From positions 308,300 through 372,299 of the forward strand of contig NZ_MQUA01000004.1 in the NCBI RefSeq assembly GCF_002943715.1: DNA of 64,000 nucleotides. The letters are read 5' to 3'. Below, piece by piece: positions 26,571-36,977 of the stretch. The position numbers and the translations under genes were made by a program. Numbering within the stretch: position 1 is the stretch's first letter; each line of letters opens with the position of its first letter. Under the pieces are notes generated by a model, which did not search any database, had not been told where the DNA came from, and worked only from the letters and a program-made list of their open reading frames with translations. The DNA is from Polaribacter filamentus (GTDB lineage Bacteria > Bacteroidota > Bacteroidia > Flavobacteriales > Flavobacteriaceae).

Positions 26571-28660
26571 ATGGCAGTTTTATCAAAAATTAGAGAACGT
26601 TCAATGTTCTTAATCATCATTATTGGATTGGCGCTTTTTGCTTTTGTGTTAGATCCTTCTACACTCGGTGATTTTTTCACCTCTAGTAAAGTAAATGAGA
26701 TAGGTGAAATTAATGGAGAATCAATTTCTAGAGAAGAATTTGTACAAGAGTTAGAAGATTATAAACAACAAGCTGGAGGTCAGGTTTCTGAAATGCAAGC
26801 AGCTAAAACTGTTTGGGATAATATTTTAAGAAAAAAATATATAAAAATCAGTTAACACAAGCTGGTATTACAATTGGTGAGGCAGATGTTTGGAAAGAAC
26901 TTGTAAATGCTCCTTTTGTGCAAAATAATCCACAGTATCAAACTGAATCTGGTTTGTTTGATGAATCTAAATTCAAACAATTCTTAGCAACAGAAAAAGA
27001 AAATAAAACGGCAATGTGGTCTCAATGGTCAAGTTATATGAACCAAATTAGAGACAATGCAGAAACAAATACATATAATAATTTAGTAACTGCTGGTTTA
27101 GGAGCTTCTTTAAAAGAAGGTGAACTTGAATATGTACTTGACAACACAAAGTTAAATGCGCAGTTTGTGTATGTGCCGTATACAAGTATTCCAGATAGTT
27201 TAGTAAAGATTAAAAAATCGGAAGTTGAAAGATATATTAAGAGTCATGAAAATGATTTTAAAGTAGAAGCAACTAGAGATATTTCTTATGTTCAGTTAAA
27301 TATTATTGCAACTGCGGCTGATGAGGATGTTATAAAAAATGATGTTGTGGCTTTAATTGAAGACTTTAAACAGAGTACAAATGAAAGTGCATTTTTGGCA
27401 GAAAACACTTCAGATACAAGTATTAATGAAAACTTTCAATTTAAGAATTTAGTAAATAAGGAAACATCAGAGGAAATTTTTGAAGCTAATATAGGAGATG
27501 TTGTTGGCCCATATAAGGACACAGAGTTTTTTAAAATTTCTAAGATTACAGAGATTTCTCAAATGCCAGATTCAACAAGAGCAAGCCATATTTTAATTCC
27601 TTTTGTTGGTTCTCAGAGAGTTGCAGCGGATGTTACAAGAACGGAGGATGAAGCTAAAGTTTTAGCAGATAGCCTTTTATCAGTTGTTAAAAGTAGCGTA
27701 AGTAAATTTGGTGAATTAGCAAAAACTTTTTCTTCTGATTTAGGTTCAGGAGCAAAAGACGGAGATTTAGATTGGTTTACATATGAAAGAATGACTCCTC
27801 TTTTTAGAGACTTTTCTTTTCAAGGGAAAAAAGGAGATATCGGTGTTGTTAAAACTCCGTTCGGCTTTCATGTTATAAAAATTGATGATCAAAAAAACAG
27901 CCAAAAAGTAGTAAAATTAGCTACTTATAGTAGAAAAATAGTGGCATCTGAAGCTACTGAAAATGCTACTTTTAGAAATGCTGAAGAATTTGCATTAGCA
28001 ATTTCTAAAGATAATAAGTTTGGTGATTTAGCAAAAGCAAAAAAATATGAACCAAGATCTGCTGTCGGCTTAAAAGTATTAGATGAAAATGTTGCAGGTT
28101 TAGGTAACCAAAGACAAATTGTAAGTTGGGCTTTTGGTAAAGAGACGGAGGTAAATGATTTTAAACGTTTTGATTTAGACGGAAGTCATGTAGTTGCTTT
28201 TGTAACCAGTTCTGAAGAAAAAGGATTAATGTCTGCTGAAAAAGCTACAAATACCATTAGACCTATTTTACTAAATGAAAAGAAAGCAGCGTTGATTACG
28301 GATAAATTAAAAGGTTCTTCTTTAGCTGATATTGCAACTTCGAATAATACAACTGTTAGAACTTCTAATGGGCTTACTTTAAAAAGTCCTACGCTTTCTG
28401 GAGTTGGTGTTGAACCAAAAATTGTTGGAGCAATGTATAACTCAGCGTTAAATAAAGTAGTTAATTCTGTTGAGGGTGATAGAGGTGTATATGCTTTTAT
28501 GGTAACAAGTAAAGAAGTAGCTACAGCATTACCAAACTATGATACAAATAGAAAAAGAATTTCTGAAGCTAGAAAAAGATTAACTTTTAAGATGTATGAA
28601 GCAATTAAAAATGCATCTAACGTAGAAGACAATAGAGCTATGATGTATAGTGCAAACTAG
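26571..28660 (+). pseudogene. PpiD-like peptidylprolyl isomerase/chaperone, split by one frameshift
   Basis: Membrane-anchored periplasmic foldase of the SurA/PpiD type. The first frame (26571-26855) has the N-terminal anchor MFLIIIIGLALFAFVL and the SurA_N start. A seven-A run near 26832 is one A short; adding one gives ILRKKIYKNQLTQAGITIG, which joins the second frame. The restored protein is about 696 residues, as usual for Bacteroidota. The parvulin domain lies at about 335-445 (RASHILIPF, FSSDLGSGAKDGDLDWF, TPFGFHVIKIDD). It assists folding of outer-membrane and secreted proteins. The family is normally well conserved, so a sequencing error is more likely than loss. Confidence 0.88.
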
Positions 28661-28686
28661 TATTTTCTTTTTCAATACATATAACG

Positions 28687-28719
28687 AAATCCGTTCAAAT
28701 TATTTTGAATGGATTTTTT
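28687..28719 (+). terminator. Rho-independent terminator after the PpiD-like gene
   Basis: Stem AAATCCGTTCAAA with TTTGAATGGATTT (one G-T pair), loop TTAT, then a T run. It lies 27 bp after the stop at 28660. Confidence 0.85.
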
Positions 28720-28931
28720 ATGCTTTAACCTTAGTTTTAAGGAAGTTTATAGTACTTTCAATAAGGTATTTGTTAGCTTCTTAGAAGTTGTAAAACAGCA
28801 AATATTCGTGGTTCTGATTATGGAAATTCGAGTAACTATTGATAGTCTTAATCTTTTTTGAAGAATAAATAAGACACTACCTTATGATTGCACTCAAGAT
28901 AAAAATCCAAGTAGAAAATAACTTCACAAAA
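28720..28931. other. Intergenic stretch with no gene found
   Basis: Together with the two flanking terminators this makes a gap of 335 bp between the convergent PpiD-like and rho genes. I see no open frame with recognisable content, no RNA gene and no repeat. Confidence 0.6.
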
Positions 28932-28961
28932 AAAACCTTTTTGATTGCTCAAAAAGGTTTT
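28932..28961 (-). terminator. Rho-independent terminator of rho
   Basis: Perfect 13-bp stem AAAACCTTTTTGA / TCAAAAAGGTTTT with loop TTGC. Read on the minus strand it is followed by a run of T (A run at 28928-28935), 35 bp after the rho stop. Confidence 0.85.
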
Positions 28962-28995
28962 GTATTTATTTTTACTTCTAAATAATTAACTATTT

Positions 28996-30732
28996 TTAAC
29001 CATTCATTGAGATTAAAAATTCGTCATTATTTTTAGAAAATTTAATTCTATCGTTAATAAATTCCATTGCCTCTATAGGATTCATGTCTGCAAGATACTT
29101 GCGTAAAACCCACATTCTTTGTACCGTTTTTGCGTCTAATAATAAATCATCACGTCTTGTAGAAGATTTAATTAAGTCGATAGCAGGATAGATACGTCTA
29201 TTAGAAATATTTCTATCCAATTGAAGTTCCATGTTTCCTGTTCCTTTAAATTCTTCAAAAATTACTTCGTCCATTTTAGAACCAGTTTCTGTAAGTGCAG
29301 TTGCAATAATAGTTAAAGAACCACCACCTTCAATGTTTCTTGCAGCTCCAAAGAAACGTTTTGGCTTGTGCAATGCGTTTGCATCAATACCGCCAGAAAG
29401 AATTTTCCCTGATGCGGGAGCAACTGTATTGTAAGCTCTTGCCAAACGTGTAATTGAGTCTAAAAGAATAACAACATCATGGCCGCATTCTACCAAACGT
29501 TTCGCTTTTTCTAAAACGATATTTGCAACACGTACATGTTTGTCTGCTGGTTCATCAAAAGTTGATGCGACAACTTCACCACGAACACTTCTTTGCATGT
29601 CTGTTACTTCTTCTGGTCGTTCATCAATTAATAAAACAATTTGATAAACTTCTGGATGATTCATTGCAATAGCATTCGCAATGTCTTTTAATAACATTGT
29701 TTTACCAGTTTTTGGCTGCGCAACGATCATACCTCGTTGCCCTTTTCCTAAAGGAGAAAATAAGTCAATAATTCTTGTTGATAAAGAACTTCCTTTTTCT
29801 GCCAAATTAAATTTTTCTTCCGGAAATAAAGGTGTTAAATGCTCAAAAGAAACACGATCTCTAACAATATTTGGATTTAATCCGTTAATTTTAGAAACTC
29901 TAATTAAAGGGAAATATTTTTCACCTTCTTTTGGCGGTCTCACGTTTCCTCTAACGGTATCACCGGTTTTTAAACCAAATAATTTAATTTGAGATTGAGA
30001 AACGTAAATATCATCTGGTGATGATAAATAATTATAATCAGACGAACGTAAAAAACCATAACCGTCAGGCATCATTTCTAATACGCCTTCACTTTCAATA
30101 ATTCCATCAAATTCAAATTCCGGATCTTTATATCTGTTTCCAGATTTATTTCCTCTGTTTGTATTGCTTTTAGGATTATTTGGTTCTTTACTTTTTGGAG
30201 GATTATTTTTTCTTGGAGGGTTTCTGTTTGGATTATTATTAACAGGTTTTAACTCCTTTTTTACTTGGTTTTCAACATTTACATCAGCCGTTTTAGTTAC
30301 TTCAAGCTCTTCCTTTCTTTCCTGTTTAACTTTGGGTTTTAGAGGAGCTCTTTTTTCTATAGCCCTCTTTACTTCTGGCTCATTCTCTAAAGCACCTGTT
30401 TTTTCTGTAGGTACACTTTTTTCTAAAGCAGGATATTTCTCTGGAGTGTTATTTTTCTCTAAGGAGCTTGTGTTCTCTAAATTATTGGTGTCAACCGTAA
30501 CTTTTTTAGGCTGAATTTGTTTAACCACTCTTCTTCTTTTAGGTTTTTCAGCTTTTGTTGTTTCAGATTCCTCAAGTTTTGAGACTTTTATAGGGTTTGC
30601 AGCCTGTGTATCTAATATTTGATAAACTAAGTCTAATTTTTTTAATTGACTTGTTTTTGTAAGTCCAATAGATTTGGCAACTACCTGCAAGTCAGCAAGT
30701 GTTTTTTCTTTTAGTTCAGAAATTTCGAACAT
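28996..30732 (-). CDS. rho: Transcription termination factor Rho
   Basis: 578 residues, longer than the 419 of E. coli because of a Bacteroidota-type insert. Residues about 1-45 are the Rho N-terminal helical domain ([13 protein letters not shown]). About 50-205 is low-complexity, Lys/Glu then Asn/Pro/Arg rich. About 210-285 is the cold-shock-like RNA-binding domain ([15 protein letters not shown]). The RecA-like ATPase follows, with Walker A in [12 protein letters not shown], Walker B in [16 protein letters not shown] and the Q/R-loop region [20 protein letters not shown]. It forms a hexameric helicase that ends untranslated transcripts. The upstream region is shared with the divergent DUF4293 gene. 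Confidence 0.98.
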   Translation of the reverse strand: MFEISELKEKTLADLQVVAKSIGLTKTSQLKKLDLVYQILDTQAANPIKVSKLEESETTKAEKPKRRRVVKQIQPKKVTVDTNNLENTSSLEKNNTPEKYPALEKSVPTEKTGALENEPEVKRAIEKRAPLKPKVKQERKEELEVTKTADVNVENQVKKELKPVNNNPNRNPPRKNNPPKSKEPNNPKSNTNRGNKSGNRYKDPEFEFDGIIESEGVLEMMPDGYGFLRSSDYNYLSSPDDIYVSQSQIKLFGLKTGDTVRGNVRPPKEGEKYFPLIRVSKINGLNPNIVRDRVSFEHLTPLFPEEKFNLAEKGSSLSTRIIDLFSPLGKGQRGMIVAQPKTGKTMLLKDIANAIAMNHPEVYQIVLLIDERPEEVTDMQRSVRGEVVASTFDEPADKHVRVANIVLEKAKRLVECGHDVVILLDSITRLARAYNTVAPASGKILSGGIDANALHKPKRFFGAARNIEGGGSLTIIATALTETGSKMDEVIFEEFKGTGNMELQLDRNISNRRIYPAIDLIKSSTRRDDLLLDAKTVQRMWVLRKYLADMNPIEAMEFINDRIKFSKNNDEFLISMNG

Positions 30733-30903
30733 TTATGTATATATTAAGTTAATTTAATCTTAAGACGTTAAGATGTTTACAAATTGTTTTTCTTGATTTT
30801 ACTTATTGTATATAGTACTATACAATATTTTTTGTGTGGTTATTATAATACAAATATAAACCTTTTTTTTAATTATTGGTTTTCTTTTTAAAAAAAGAAG
30901 TAC

Positions 30904-30911
30904 TATTTTTG
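30904..30911 (+). promoter_or_regulatory. Possible -7 box for the DUF4293 gene
   Basis: TATTTTTG matches TAnnTTTG and lies 14 bp before the start codon at 30926. The nearest TTG (30876-30878) is 25 bp upstream, longer than the usual spacing, so the assignment is weak. Confidence 0.3.
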
Positions 30912-30925
30912 TAAAAAAATTAAAC

Positions 30926-31357
30926 ATGCTACAAAGAATACAAACTATATATTTAATTTTGACTTCCGTAGTTTCTGGAGGATTAATTTTTGTATTTAGT
31001 TTATGGAATACTTTAAAAGAACAAATTTTTGTTTTAGATTTGTTTTTTTGTGAACTATTAATGTTGAGAGTAATTCCATTTATGTTCATTACGTCGGCCA
31101 TTTTATCATTCGTAACCATCTTTTTATTTAAAGATAGAAAGTTGCAGTTTGTATTAGGACGTATTATAATTTTGATCAATCTTTTTTTATTAGGATTGTT
31201 GATTTATGTATCTCTAACATTACCTGGAGAAGCTTCGGTTTCGGAGAAGGGTATTGGGATGTTCTTACCAATTTTTGCTATTTTGCTTCTTGTTTTGGCA
31301 AATAAAGCAATTAAAAAGGATGAAGATCTCGTAAAATCTGTAGATAGATTGCGATAA
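30926..31357 (+). CDS. DUF4293 family membrane protein
   Basis: 143 residues with four transmembrane helices: about 5-27 (IYLILTSVVSGGLIFVF), 45-68, 75-100 and 113-133, and a charged C-terminal tail. It begins MLQRIQTIYL, the typical start of DUF4293. The gene is commonly found divergent from rho in Bacteroidota, as here. The function is unknown. Confidence 0.85.
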   Translation: MLQRIQTIYLILTSVVSGGLIFVFSLWNTLKEQIFVLDLFFCELLMLRVIPFMFITSAILSFVTIFLFKDRKLQFVLGRIIILINLFLLGLLIYVSLTLPGEASVSEKGIGMFLPIFAILLLVLANKAIKKDEDLVKSVDRLR

Positions 31358-31388
31358 GACTAACAAATAGTATATTTAGTGCGAAAAA

Positions 31389-31416
31389 AAACCGAGGAAA
31401 TTTCTCGGTTTTTTAT
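31389..31416 (+). terminator. Rho-independent terminator after DUF4293
   Basis: AACCGAG and CTCGGTT pair around GAAATTT, followed by a T run. It is preceded by an A run, so it could act in both directions. Confidence 0.8.
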
Positions 31417-31633
31417 TTTCAAGAATAATGTGATAAAAATTCTTTTTATCAGTAGTTGTAAATAATAATTTATTTGATTCTCGATGCATATTTAAGGTGT
31501 TGAAAATTGGGTTTTTATAAATAGTCTTTCCTTCGAAACAGGCAGGCTTCTACTTGTTTCTAGGTAGAGGGTAATTTCATTATAAATGGGTATTGTATAA
31601 ACTGTTTAAGTACTTTAAATTTGAGAAAATAAA

Positions 31634-32229
31634 TTGCATACACATTGCACGATAGTAAGTTCATTATTATCATCGGCAAATCTTCACGTACAAGCACCAA
31701 TAAAACAATTCAAGGGCAAAGTACTTAATGAAATTGATAAAACTCAAAAAATTATTAAGGAAGCTTCAAGAAAAATTAGAAATTTATCACATTCTTTAAT
31801 GTCGTCAGTTTTATTAAAATTTGTATTAAATTTTGCGATAAAGGATATTACAGAGAAGTATTCAAATTCATAATTATCCATCGATACTCAGATTGAGGGT
31901 TTAAAGAGAAATAATCAAAATTTTGAAATTAAAACGTAAATATTATTCAAGAATTTATAAATAATATTTTAAAACATAGTAAAGCAAATAATGCATGTAT
32001 TAATCTAAAAGAAATAGAAGGTACGCTTGTTTTAGAAATTTCTGATGATAGAATTGGTTTTAATAAAAATACAATCACCGCTAAAGAAGGGGTAGGTATT
32101 AATCAAATGGATGCTAGAATAGTGATGATGCAAGGAAAGTTTACTATAGTTACGTCTAAAAGTAACAGAACCGTAATTAAAGTATTGTTACCAATTCAAG
32201 AAAAAAAACGGTTAACCTCTTTTAGCTAA
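31634..32229 (+). pseudogene. Decayed NarX/LiaS-type sensor histidine kinase (C-terminal half)
   Basis: Remnant of a HisKA_3-type kinase. A phosphoacceptor box IAYTLHDS is visible in one frame at about 31632-31655. The dimerisation segment follows in another frame: ANLHVQAPIKQ, KEASRKIRNLSHSLMSSVLLKF, and YAIKD-like text ending at a stop at 31873. The ATPase domain appears in a third piece (about 31943-32229): IIQEFINNILKHSKAN (N box), LEISDDRIGF (G1 box altered from DNGIGF), GVGINQMDAR and IKVLLPI. There are several frame changes and no sensor domain, so it is a real relic, unlike the single-base defects elsewhere. It overlaps the convergent phosphodiesterase gene by 18 bp. Confidence 0.75.
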
Positions 32230-32708
32230 TTCTATAATTTCTAAATTTTTAATTTCTCCTTTTTCTAATTCAAAACGAAGCATAGTTCTTACGGCATGAA
32301 ATCCGTGATTTCCAGCAGCTCCCGGGTTTAAATGCAATAAATTTAATTTTTTATCAAACTGAATTTTTAAAATATGAGAATGACCAGAAATAAAAATCTT
32401 TGGTGAGTTTTTGCTAATTTCTTCTCTAATTCTTATATTATATCTATTTGGATATCCGCCTATATGAGTGATCCAAACAGCAACATTTTCAATAGAAAAT
32501 TTGGCGTCTAAAGGAAACTCAGCTCTGGCATCCGTTCCATCAATATTTCCAAAAACGGCTCTTAAAGGTTTTAATTTTTTTATAGTATCAGTAACTTCTA
32601 AATTGCCAATATCGCCTGCATGCCAAACTTCATCTGCTTGTTTTACAAATTTTAAAATTTGATCGTCAATAAAACTATGAGTATCGGATAATAGTAAAAT
32701 TTTTTCAT
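32212..32708 (-). pseudogene. YfcE/MJ0936-type metallophosphoesterase, one base short at the start
   Basis: Read on the minus strand from the ATG at 32708, the six-A run after ATG puts the frame out; seven A would give MKKILLLSDTHS and an uninterrupted protein of about 165 residues ending ELAKRG. All the family motifs are present in order: SDTH (metal ligands), HAGDIGN, GNIDGTD, ITHIGGYP and SGHSH. This is the YfcE-like cytoplasmic phosphodiesterase family. Because only the run at the start is wrong, the gene is probably intact in the organism. It is divergent from truA. Confidence 0.85.
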
Positions 32709-32806
32709 TAAAAATAGTAAGAAAAGTTTAACGTCGGTTAGAACCTCAAAAGTAAGGATAACAAAATAAATTTCGTAATTTTGATCACTTCAAAAAACGA
32801 ATATTC

Positions 32807-33532
32807 TTGAGATATTTTATAGAGCTTTCTTACAATGGAAAAAAATACCATGGTTGGCAAATTCAACCAGATGCAATTTCTGTACAAGAAAAATTAAATA
32901 ACGCGATAAGTACTGTTTTTCAAGAAGAAATTCAAGTTGTTGGTGCAGGTAGAACAGATACAGGAGTTCATGCATCGCAGATGTTTGCACATTTTGATAT
33001 AGAAAAGGAATTGAAAAAGAATATTGTTTTCAAACTAAACTCTATTTTACCAAATGATATTTCTGTTCATCAAGTTTTTCTAGTTGATGATGAAAAACAT
33101 GCGCGATTTAATGCAACATCAAGAAGTTATGAGTACAAAATTTGGTTGGGTAGAAATCCGTTTTTATTAGACTTTTCTTGGCAAATTCACTCTCAAAGGC
33201 CAGATATTCATTTAATGAATGAAGCATCAAAATTACTTTTAGAATATACCGATTTTCAAACTTTTTCTAAAGTAAAAACAGAAGTGTATACATTTAATTG
33301 TGATGTTACAGAAGCTTTTTGGGAATTAAAAGAATCTGAGTTAACGTTTCATATATCAGCAAATAGATTTCTTCGAAATATGGTAAGAGCTATTGTTGGT
33401 ACGTTGGTAGATGTTGGCTTAGGTAAAATTTCTATTGAGGGCTTTAAGGCAATCATAGAGAGCAAGAATAGAAGTAATGCAGGCTTGTCAGTTCCTGCGA
33501 AAGGCTTATTTTTAACAAAAATTAAATATTAA
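32807..33532 (+). CDS. truA: tRNA pseudouridine synthase A
   Basis: 241 residues from the TTG at 32807, which gives the standard start MRYFIELSYNGKKYHGWQ. TruA converts U38-U40 of the anticodon stem to pseudouridine. The catalytic Asp is in VGAGRTDTGVHA (about 46-57). Other family motifs are HARFNATSRSYEYKIW and FLRNMVRAIVGTLVDVG. The next gene starts 4 bp after the stop, so the two are co-transcribed. Confidence 0.96.
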   Translation: MRYFIELSYNGKKYHGWQIQPDAISVQEKLNNAISTVFQEEIQVVGAGRTDTGVHASQMFAHFDIEKELKKNIVFKLNSILPNDISVHQVFLVDDEKHARFNATSRSYEYKIWLGRNPFLLDFSWQIHSQRPDIHLMNEASKLLLEYTDFQTFSKVKTEVYTFNCDVTEAFWELKESELTFHISANRFLRNMVRAIVGTLVDVGLGKISIEGFKAIIESKNRSNAGLSVPAKGLFLTKIKY

Positions 33533-33535
33533 ATT

Positions 33536-35302
33536 GTGGCAGAAAAAACTGGAAATGCTTTTGATATGCAAATTTTCTCTAGACTAATGTCTTTTGCAAA
33601 ACGCTATCGGTTGTACTTTTTTATTGCATCCTCATCGTCTATTCTATTAGCATTATTTTCGGTTGTATCGCCTTATATTTTAATTAATACAGTAGATGAT
33701 TATATTTTATCAAAAGACAAAGCGGGTTTATTAGATTACAGTTTGTTAATGCTTGCTGTTCTATTGATTGAAGTAGTGTTGCAATTCATTTTTATCTATT
33801 TTGCAAATTGGGTTGGACAACATATAATTAGAGATATTAGATCGAAAATATTTAAGCATATTTTGCAATTTAAAATGTCTTATTTTGATACAAATTCAGT
33901 AGGTAAACTAGTAACAAGGGTTGTTTCTGATATTGAAACAATAGCTGCTTTTTTTAGCAATGGTGTTTTTACAATTTTTAGTGATATTCTTAAAATGCTT
34001 GCTGTAACGGTAGTGATGCTTTTTTTAAACTGGAAGTTGGCATTGATTACTTTGTCAATTTTACCAATTTTGTTGTATGCAACAAAACTGTTCCAGGTTG
34101 CTATAAAAGCTACGTTTCAAGAAGTTAGAAATCAAGTTGCAAATTTAAATAGCTTTGTGCAGGAAAGAGTTACGGGAATGAAAATTGTACAACTTTTTAA
34201 TCGTGAAAACATAGAATATCATAACTTTAAAGAAATAAATGACAAGCATAAAAAAGCACATGTAAAAACAATTTGGTATTATTCAGTTTTCTTTCCGATT
34301 GCAGAAATTTTATCCTCGGTAGGAATCGGATTGATTGTTTGGTTCGGTGGAGGTCAGTCTATTCAAAATTCAGGAATCTCTGTAGGTATGATTATGGGTT
34401 TTATACAATATGCACAAATGCTCTTTAGACCTTTACGACAAATTGCAGATCGTTTTAATCAACTTCAAATGGGTATTGTTGCAGGTGAACGTGTTTTTAA
34501 AGTGATGGATACAAATAGCAGTATTGCTAAAAGCGGATTGCTAAAAGCCAAGAATTTAAAAGGAAATATCACTTTTAAAGATGTAAGATTTAGTTATATC
34601 AAAAATGAAGAAGTTTTAAAAGGGGTTTCTTTTGACGTAAAAAGCGGACAAACTGTTGCTATTGTTGGCGCTACGGGTGCAGGAAAATCTACTATTATCA
34701 ATTTAATAAATCGGTTTTATGAAATTGATAAAGGAACAATTTCTATTGATGGTACTTCTGTAGATAAATATTCTTTAGAAAGTTTACGAAATCAAGTAGC
34801 AATTGTGCTGCAAGACGTCTTTTTATTTTCTGATTCTATCCTAAATAATATCACTTTAAAAGATAAAAATATCACTTTTGAAGATGTTGAAAAAGCGGCA
34901 AAACAAATAGGAATTCACGATTTTATAATGACGCTCCCTGGAGGTTACGAGTACAATGTAAAAGAAAGAGGGGCAATGTTATCTTCTGGACAAAGACAAT
35001 TAATTGCTTTTTTACGGGCGTATGTAAGCAAACCAAGTATTTTAATTTTGGATGAAGCTACATCATCAGTAGATGCGCAAGCAGAAAAAATGATACAATA
35101 TGCGACAGAAACCATTACAAAAGAGCGAACTTCCATTGTAATTGCGCACAGATTAGCAACTATTAAGCAAGCGGATAAAATTATTGTAATGGATAAAGGT
35201 TTAATTGTTGAAGAAGGTACACATCTCCAATTGATAGAAAAAGAAAATGGCTATTACAAAAACCTTTATGATAAGCAGTTTAGCCTAGATAAGGCGTCTT
35301 AG
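33536..35302 (+). CDS. ABC exporter, MsbA-like half-transporter
   Basis: 588 residues from the GTG at 33536. The six-helix type I exporter membrane domain lies at about 20-320, and the ATPase at about 345-580. Walker A is VGATGAGKST, the Q loop is in VLQDVFLFSD, the signature motif is LSSGQRQ (LSGGQ with Gly to Ser) and Walker B is ILILDEATSSVD, followed by IAHRLATI. It forms a homodimer in the inner membrane. Relatives export lipids (MsbA) or drugs; the substrate cannot be assigned. It is coupled to truA. Confidence 0.93.
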   Translation: MAEKTGNAFDMQIFSRLMSFAKRYRLYFFIASSSSILLALFSVVSPYILINTVDDYILSKDKAGLLDYSLLMLAVLLIEVVLQFIFIYFANWVGQHIIRDIRSKIFKHILQFKMSYFDTNSVGKLVTRVVSDIETIAAFFSNGVFTIFSDILKMLAVTVVMLFLNWKLALITLSILPILLYATKLFQVAIKATFQEVRNQVANLNSFVQERVTGMKIVQLFNRENIEYHNFKEINDKHKKAHVKTIWYYSVFFPIAEILSSVGIGLIVWFGGGQSIQNSGISVGMIMGFIQYAQMLFRPLRQIADRFNQLQMGIVAGERVFKVMDTNSSIAKSGLLKAKNLKGNITFKDVRFSYIKNEEVLKGVSFDVKSGQTVAIVGATGAGKSTIINLINRFYEIDKGTISIDGTSVDKYSLESLRNQVAIVLQDVFLFSDSILNNITLKDKNITFEDVEKAAKQIGIHDFIMTLPGGYEYNVKERGAMLSSGQRQLIAFLRAYVSKPSILILDEATSSVDAQAEKMIQYATETITKERTSIVIAHRLATIKQADKIIVMDKGLIVEEGTHLQLIEKENGYYKNLYDKQFSLDKAS

Positions 35303-35345
35303 CCTTTTTAATATTTGGATAAATTATTAAAAAGAGTGTCTTAAA

Positions 35346-36122
35346 TTACGCTAAATCTTTTCTAAGTTTTTCGTTTAATTCATCATTACTCGCGTATAAA
35401 ACAAACTCGCCATCTTTTATATAAGAAATTTCGCCAGTTTCTTCGGAAACTAACAAACAAACTGCATCTGTTTTTTCAGTTATACCAATGGCAGCTTTGT
35501 GTCTTAATCCAAATCTTGCAGGTATCTTCGTGCTATCTGAGATCGGTAAAACAACTCTAGTTGCAACAACATAATTATCTCTAATAATTGTTGCGCCATC
35601 GTGTAAAGGGCTGTTCTTAAAGAAAATACTTTCTAAAATAACTTCATTTACAAGCGCATTCATAGTGTCACCGTTATTTATCAAAAAGTCTAAACTATTG
35701 GTTCTTTCAATAACAATTAAGGCACCTGTTTTAGTTTTAGCCATGTTGCTACATGCTTTTAATATTTTTCCTGTTTCGGTTTCAATAGTAATTTCTGATT
35801 GCAAAAACTTTAACTGATTTAGAAAACCTTTCTTGTTAGTGTAGTTTGTAGTACCAATCATAAGTAGGAATTTTCTAATTTCTTGCTGAAAAACAATGAT
35901 TAACGCAATAACTCCACCCGAAAGTAAGTAGCCTAAAATACCGCTTAACATTTCCATTTTTAAGGCCTGTGTTATTGTCCAGATTAAAAATATAAACGCA
36001 ATGCCGATTACAATATTGATGGCCACAGTACCTTTTAGAAGTTTGTAAACATAATATAGTAAGATCGCGACAAGTACAATGTCTAAAATATCTAAGAAAG
36101 AAAATTCAATAAAATCTAGCAT
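35346..36122 (-). CDS. cdaA: Diadenylate cyclase, CdaA type
   Basis: 258 residues. Three N-terminal membrane helices (about 10-30, 36-55, 60-80) are followed by a DisA_N/DAC domain at about 100-240 that makes c-di-AMP from two ATP. Catalytic motifs are visible: PLHDGATIIRDN (DGA) and FGLRHKAAIGITE (RHR-type, here RHK). In other phyla CdaA controls potassium and turgor homeostasis. It is separated from folP by 33 bp on the same strand, so it is probably the last gene of the LOG-folP-cdaA unit. Confidence 0.95.
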   Translation of the reverse strand: MLDFIEFSFLDILDIVLVAILLYYVYKLLKGTVAINIVIGIAFIFLIWTITQALKMEMLSGILGYLLSGGVIALIIVFQQEIRKFLLMIGTTNYTNKKGFLNQLKFLQSEITIETETGKILKACSNMAKTKTGALIVIERTNSLDFLINNGDTMNALVNEVILESIFFKNSPLHDGATIIRDNYVVATRVVLPISDSTKIPARFGLRHKAAIGITEKTDAVCLLVSEETGEISYIKDGEFVLYASNDELNEKLRKDLA

Positions 36123-36155
36123 GAAAACAGATTGATTTTAGGTAAAAGTACAAAA

Positions 36156-36977
36156 TTAATTAAGTTGTTCCACAATTTTTACAGCTTCAATCGCTTCTTT
36201 TACGTCATGAACTCTTAAAATAGTTGCTCCATTTAAAAGTGCTATTGTATTTGCTGATGTGGTTGCGTTTAAAGCTTCTTGTGCAGAAATATCTAAGGTT
36301 TTATACAACATTGATTTACGAGAAATTCCGGCTAAAATAGGTGTATCTAAACTTTTAAAAAGTGATAAATTCTTTAAAATCTCAAAATTATGTTGATTGG
36401 TTTTTCCAAATCCAAAGCCAACATCAATAATAATATCATTTAATTTTAGTTGATGAAGTTTAAAAATTTGTTCGGCAAAAAAAGAAATAATTTCTTGAAT
36501 AACATTTTTATAAACCGGATTTTGTTGCATGTTTTGTGGTGTGCCTAACATGTGCATTAATATATAAGGAACTTGCAAATCAGCAACTGTTTCAAACATT
36601 TTTGCATCCATTTTTCCACCAGAAATATCATTGATAATTGCTGCGCCAGCATCTACGGTTTCCTGAGCAATTTTACTTCTAAAAGTATCTACAGAAATAA
36701 TAATTTCAGGAAAGTTTTTTATTAGCAATTCTATAACCGGAACAATTCTTTTAAGTTCTTCCGCTTCCGAAATATGTTGAGCACCTGGTCTTGAGGAATA
36801 TGCGCCAACATCAATAAAAGTCGCGCCTTCAAAAAGCATCTTTTCTGTTTGTAAAAGAACCTCTTTTTCGTTTTGAAATTTTCCTCCGTCAAAAAATGAA
36901 TCCGGAGTAATATTTAAAATCCCCATCACTTTTGGTGATGATACATCTATTAAGTTTCCTTTACAATTTATGGTCAT
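36156..36977 (-). CDS. folP: Dihydropteroate synthase
   Basis: 273 residues. FolP joins 6-hydroxymethyl-dihydropterin diphosphate to p-aminobenzoate in folate synthesis. It is a TIM barrel with the signatures MGILNITPDSFFDGG (about 19-33), FIDVGAYSSRPGA, ISVDTFRSKIAQETVDAGA, DISGG, DVGFGFGKTNQHN and LAGISRKSML. The length is normal. Its first base overlaps the last base of the LOG-like gene (TAATG), so they are translationally coupled. Confidence 0.97.
   Translation of the reverse strand: MTINCKGNLIDVSSPKVMGILNITPDSFFDGGKFQNEKEVLLQTEKMLFEGATFIDVGAYSSRPGAQHISEAEELKRIVPVIELLIKNFPEIIISVDTFRSKIAQETVDAGAAIINDISGGKMDAKMFETVADLQVPYILMHMLGTPQNMQQNPVYKNVIQEIISFFAEQIFKLHQLKLNDIIIDVGFGFGKTNQHNFEILKNLSLFKSLDTPILAGISRKSMLYKTLDISAQEALNATTSANTIALLNGATILRVHDVKEAIEAVKIVEQLN

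Noticed and set aside
26829..26860. Programmed frameshift or two separate genes in the PpiD-like locus
   Set aside because: One added A gives a single normal-length foldase, and the first part alone would be an anchor without a domain.
29231..30514. Open frames on the plus strand opposite rho
   Set aside because: Shadow frames of a strongly conserved gene; the long one at 30164 is the complement of the low-complexity insert.
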